DNA of 44,836 bases, taken from assembly GCA_046759185.1 (NCBI GenBank), contig JBHIBO010000013.1, forward strand, positions 1-44,836, given 5' to 3'. Shown here in pieces: positions 42,171 to 44,836 of the stretch. Made by a program: the position numbers and the translations under genes. Positions within the stretch are counted from its first letter, which is position 1. Every line of letters starts with the position of its first letter. Source of the DNA: JAJISK01 sp046759185. Its GTDB lineage: Archaea; Thermoplasmatota; Thermoplasmata; RBG-16-68-12; JAJISG01. Under the pieces are notes generated by a model. That model had not been told where the DNA came from, did not search any database, and saw only the letters and a program-made list of their open reading frames with translations.

Positions 42171-42272
42171 CGCTGTCAGGTATTATCGGCTCCCCATAAG
42201 GCAGCGATGGTCGGCACTTCCTTTGTGAAAGGGAAGCAAGAGGGAAGGTATGACCAATCTCAGTAGGGGATC

Positions 42273-42623
42273 TCAGCCGAAGAGGTCGTGATGGCCACAA
42301 GGGCACTTGCCCGAAGCTTGGGGATTCGTGATGGTGAAGCCCGATCCCTCCAGGCCCTCTGCGTAATCCACCACGGTTCCCTCTAGAAGCGAGATCTGGT
42401 CCTTCCTAAGGACCACTCGAAGGCCATCAACATCCTGGGCCTCGTCTTCCTCGGTCAGGTCTCGTTCGGGTGCGAACGAGTACGTATGCCCCTGCCCCTG
42501 CATGCAGTGCGTACGAACAAGGGAAATCCTAAGCATGTCCCTCTCGTGCCCATCCCGGGCGAAGTATTCCGTGATCTTCTCGAGGGCCTTCCCTTTCAGT
42601 GTGATGTGTGTGCCGGACTCCAT
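42273..42623 (-). CDS. A-type iron-sulfur carrier-like protein (HesB/IscA family)
   Basis: A 116-residue protein. The three conserved cysteines are placed as in A-type carriers: C40 in RTHCMQGQGH and C107/C109 in SGKCPCGHH. GSGFTITNPQA before the last pair is the family signature. The family holds or passes Fe-S clusters or iron; in some archaea relatives are linked to copper. It is divergent from the copR-like gene with 152 nt between. Confidence 0.85.
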   Translation of the reverse strand: MESGTHITLKGKALEKITEYFARDGHERDMLRISLVRTHCMQGQGHTYSFAPERDLTEEDEAQDVDGLRVVLRKDQISLLEGTVVDYAEGLEGSGFTITNPQASGKCPCGHHDLFG

Positions 42624-42775
42624 GGGGCCGCATGCCCACCCCGGTCCATCCTCTTTCCCATTCTCAATTGTCAGGCGGTTCCGGGTAGAAGCGCGCGTGC
42701 TCGTGCCTCGGTCCGGCCCTTCGTGTAACGATTGTAAATACAGAAGTATCTAGGGGGTCCAACTGATGACGCGTC

Positions 42776-43381
42776 ATGGACCTCGATAGCACGGACGTTG
42801 ACATCCTGAGGCACCTGCAGGTTAACGCGCGCTTGTCGTTCCGAGAGCTGGCTGGGAAGGTGGGCGTAAGCGTCCCGACCATCAGCGCCCGGGTGAGTAC
42901 CCTGCGAGAGTTGGGCATCATCCGTGGCTATCGAACCGACATCAATCCGCAGCGCCTCGACGAGTTGCAGATCGTGCTGCTGGTGAAGTGCGCTCCGCCG
43001 GCTAAGTCGGAGGTGGCCTCCGCTCTCGCCGAGATTGAGGAGATCCGTAGGGTCATGACCGCCCAAGGTCCGAGAGTGGTCGCGTTGGCTACGGTTGCCC
43101 ACCAGGGAGGTGTCGACCATCTTCTCGAGAGGGTTTCCCAGGTGCAGGACGTCCTGGATTACGAGCACCTCATCGTCGCTTCTGTCGTGAAGGATGTCTC
43201 CAACGCGATCATCACGGAGGGACTGTCTACGACCCTGATCTGCTTCCAGTGCAAGGACCTCATCCATGGAGACCCCATCAAGGTGAGGATGGACAGGAGG
43301 GACCACTACTTCTGCTGCCACTCCTGCGAAAAGCTCTACGTGGAGCGGTATCGTCGCATCAAGGAAGCGGCGCGGGCTTAG
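42776..43381 (+). CDS. copR: Lrp/AsnC-type HTH with C-terminal TRASH domain (CopR/CopT type copper regulator)
   Basis: A 201-residue regulator. Residues 1-60 are an AsnC-type HTH (STDVDILRHLQVNARLSFRE, SVPTISARVSTLRELGIIRG); 65-145 form a ligand-binding-like alpha-beta domain; 152-195 are a TRASH finger with C156, C159, C180 and C184 (CFQCKDLI, YFCCHSCEKLY). The same layout defines the archaeal copper regulator CopR/CopT of Sulfolobus, next to the copper ATPase and a TRASH mini protein. An AT-rich region with GTAAATACAGAAGTATC (about 42735-42752) is the likely promoter. Confidence 0.9.
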   Translation: MDLDSTDVDILRHLQVNARLSFRELAGKVGVSVPTISARVSTLRELGIIRGYRTDINPQRLDELQIVLLVKCAPPAKSEVASALAEIEEIRRVMTAQGPRVVALATVAHQGGVDHLLERVSQVQDVLDYEHLIVASVVKDVSNAIITEGLSTTLICFQCKDLIHGDPIKVRMDRRDHYFCCHSCEKLYVERYRRIKEAARA

Positions 43382-43486
43382 TGCCGCTCCCGGTGTCCCG
43401 CGAAGAATGTGGGCAGGAAACGTTCGCAAGATGGGGAGAGAAATGGAGGGGCCGGAGGAGAGCCGACCCCCCTGCCGTCCGCCGCC

Positions 43487-43675
43487 CTAGTAAGAGGGGC
43501 TAGCAACGCTACGAGGCTTCGCCCAGCCTCCATACGCCCCCACCGCAACGCCCACGATGGCGAAGAAGATCGACACCCCAAGACCTGCGAGGCTTGCGTA
43601 GAACGCCGATACGCCAATCCCAATCAGGCTGAGCACGAAGACGACGATTCCTGCGCCAAGAGTACCTTTCCTCAT
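43487..43675 (-). CDS. Small two-helix membrane protein (62 aa)
   Basis: MRKGTLGAGIVVFVLSLIGI and a second helix, GLGVSIFFAIVGVAVGAYGG, ending KPRSVASPSY. A strong ribosome-binding site AGGAGGTGA lies 7 nt before the ATG, which is unusual here where most genes are leaderless. Function unknown. Confidence 0.65.
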   Translation of the reverse strand: MRKGTLGAGIVVFVLSLIGIGVSAFYASLAGLGVSIFFAIVGVAVGAYGGWAKPRSVASPSY

Positions 43676-43865
43676 GTCCTTTTCACCTCCTGGCTCTTTC
43701 CGAGCCCTTCATGAAAGGAGGAATGAGACGACGGCTCATTGGATTGTCCATTTGCGTTTTCCAATGAGCCTGTGCGTTCGGCTTCCCTATTGAAGGGTTC
43801 GGCATGACGCAGTTAACGAACGTCAAGACCGGAAGCGACTCCGAGACTAGTCCTAGTCTGGCCAG

Positions 43866-43899
43866 TGGGGTGGCTCGGATTTGAAACGGGGTCACGGGC
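43866..43899 (-). repeat. tRNA 3'-end fragment E
   Basis: TGGGGTGGCTCGGATTTGAA then ACGGGGTCACGGGC, a diverged copy with the same CTGGCCAG before it as copy D. Changes are compensatory in part: GAGCCA instead of GGGCAG. It closes the copper island and precedes vapBC. Confidence 0.62.
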
Positions 43900-44039
43900 C
43901 GTCCTGGGGCAGTCATCAGCCCCGCGAATGTTTTCCCGTTGGCCCATCATAAAGGCCACACCGGTATCTGAACCGCAAGGGGTTCATCCGGGCGACCCTC
44001 TGATCTTCGGTTCTCCAAGTGAGCTGCCAAAGGGTTAAG

Positions 44040-44063
44040 TGTATGTGTACGTATACACATACA
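44040..44063. promoter_or_regulatory. Operator palindrome of the vapBC operon
   Basis: A perfect 10-bp inverted repeat: TGTATGTGTA (44040-44049), 4-nt centre, TACACATACA (44054-44063). It begins at the TATA-like GGGTTAAG (44033-44040) and ends on the first base of the vapB ATG. Binding of the VapBC complex here would block initiation. Confidence 0.7.
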
Positions 44064-44281
44064 TGGGGTCCAAGACGATTTCCATCACGGAGGAGGCCTA
44101 CCATCGGCTCAGGGCGAGGAAACGGCGGGGAGAGAGTTTCACCGACGTCGTTCTTCGCCTCACAGAGAGGCGGCCTCTGACTGAATTCGCCGGAATCCTG
44201 GATGAGGAGACGGGTCGCGCCCTTGCAGAAGCTGTGGAGGAGGCACGCAAGGAGCGGGCCTCGGTGGATGTCTCCCGATGA
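44063..44281 (+). CDS. vapB: VapB-family antitoxin
   Basis: A 72-residue protein starting MGSKTISITEEAYHRLRARK, with RRGESFTDVVLRLTERRPLT, the pattern of the archaeal VapB antitoxin group (PF02697-like). The helical C-terminal part should cover the toxin active site. ATG 44063 is chosen from the TATA position; the longer frame would start inside the palindrome. Its stop overlaps the toxin ATG as ATGA. Confidence 0.87.
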   Translation: MGSKTISITEEAYHRLRARKRRGESFTDVVLRLTERRPLTEFAGILDEETGRALAEAVEEARKERASVDVSR

Positions 44282-44673
44282 TACTGGAGACAAGCTTCGT
44301 TATCGATCTACTCCGGGGAAACCCTAGGGCGTTGGCCAAAGCAAGGGAGCTGGATGGGCGGGGCGAAGCCACCTACCTACCAACCCCGGTCCTCTTTGAG
44401 CTTTGGGAAGGGGTCGCACGTAGTGTTCGTGTCAGAAGGAGTCGAAGGCTGCTCGAGGACTTCATCAAGGCTCAGGACCTCCTGCCTTTCGCCTCCGAAG
44501 ACGCCCGCGAAGCTGGATTTCTGTCAGGCAACTTGAAGAAGCAGGGCCGTCCGATGGGGACCGTGGATGTCCAACTGGCCGGTATGGCGAAGGCGAGGGA
44601 AGAGACCCTGCTGACCGGCGACCGCGACTTCTCCGCAGTCTCTCGCCTCGTGAGCCTTGAGGGATATCCTTAG
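44278..44673 (+). CDS. vapC: VapC toxin (PIN-domain RNase)
   Basis: A 131-residue PIN-domain nuclease. It begins MILETSFVIDLLRGN, with Glu4 where most VapC have Asp, then Asp10; Glu41 in PVLFELWEG; Asp97 in MGTVDVQLAGMA; and Asp115/Asp117 in TGDRDF. An acidic residue is kept at each metal-binding position. VapC toxins cut tRNA or rRNA. It lies 110 nt from tRNA-Pro. Confidence 0.9.
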   Translation: MILETSFVIDLLRGNPRALAKARELDGRGEATYLPTPVLFELWEGVARSVRVRRSRRLLEDFIKAQDLLPFASEDAREAGFLSGNLKKQGRPMGTVDVQLAGMAKAREETLLTGDRDFSAVSRLVSLEGYP

Positions 44674-44783
44674 CGCATTTGAATCCGACCCGACCAGCGT
44701 GGGCCTCGCGCTGCCTTCGTTGCCGGCGAAACCTCCAAGTCTGTCCCGCGTGAACGGAGGAGCAATTCGGCCCTCCTGGCCGA

Positions 44784-44836
44784 TGGGGCTGCCCGGATTT
44801 GAACCGGGGTCACGGACTCCCAAAGCCCGAAGGATT
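44784..44836 (-). tRNA. tRNA-Pro (TGG), 3' part; 5' end beyond the window
   Basis: The minus strand ends CAGCCCC-A with T arm CCCCGG-TTCAAAT-CCGGG, variable region, and anticodon stem CGGGC/GTCCG enclosing TTTGGGA, anticodon TGG. The D arm and the 5' acceptor strand are outside. The anticodon stem-loop is intact, unlike in the five fragments, so this is the only real tRNA with this 3' end in the window. Confidence 0.85.

Noticed and set aside
43945..44000. Second tRNA-like stretch after fragment E (GGCCACACCGG, TCTGAACCGC)
   Set aside because: Only a short resemblance to a T arm; no cloverleaf could be drawn on either strand.
1..44836. CRISPR arrays, rRNA genes, insertion sequences
   Set aside because: No regularly spaced direct repeats, no rRNA-like sequence and no transposase-like protein were found on reading both strands.

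Overview
The window is from an archaeon with a GC-rich genome, most probably a member of the Thermoplasmatota (an inference from gene style, not a phylogeny). Archaeal markers seen directly are the cluster L44e, S27e, aIF2-alpha, Nop10 and PAC2 chaperone, a stand-alone Kae1, a tRNA-Glu whose intron lies at position 37/38 in a bulge-helix-bulge, and many TATA boxes 25-30 nt before leaderless start codons. Intergenic spaces are short. No rRNA, CRISPR array, transposase or integrase was recognised.

Region 1 (about 1-11,150) is core genome: an RHH regulator, class V aminotransferase, Kae1, a small-multidrug-export-type membrane protein, tRNA-Val, a class I/II aminotransferase, tRNA-Glu, the translation/ribosome operon, an HTH regulator, RpiA, Dph6, an aldo/keto reductase and a MerB-like protein. 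Region 2 (11,150-22,800) mixes small membrane proteins, a thioredoxin operon, an LtrA membrane protein fused to a divergent 4Fe-4S domain and coupled to a MetE-like methyltransferase, several small Cys-rich proteins, gene relics (a cupin with its core deleted, a methyltransferase cut before motif I), a 1110-residue MMPL/RND transporter and an aldehyde dehydrogenase.

Region 3 (22,850-44,836) looks like an accessory island. It is punctuated by five partial copies of a tRNA 3' end (T arm, acceptor strand and a short trailer), all on the minus strand, and ends in a tRNA-Pro(TGG) gene with the same 3' end that runs off the window. The intervals hold discrete modules: UspA plus a secernin-like relic; RelBE plus a methyltransferase; MerA/DUF3237/HxlR; a 15.5-kb metal and redox island; and VapBC. 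This resembles successive insertions at tRNA 3' ends, but no integrase is present.

The 15.5-kb module centres on copper and periplasm-side redox chemistry. It has a Cu(I) P1B-ATPase with an N-terminal YHS domain, a CopR-type AsnC-TRASH regulator, free-standing YHS/TRASH mini-proteins, a TRASH-tagged ClpP-like protease, a CuA-site protein with a His/Met-rich insertion, and a CDF transporter lacking both usual site-A aspartates. A tightly overlapping operon encodes a cupredoxin, SHOCT protein, zinc ribbon, DUF1573 protein and CcdA-thioredoxin fusion. Next to it lies an array of four overlapping small membrane genes behind a winged-helix regulator, at least one of which appears to start at CTG. 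A plausible reading is copper sensing, export, extracytoplasmic copper/thiol handling and metal-dependent proteolysis in one island.
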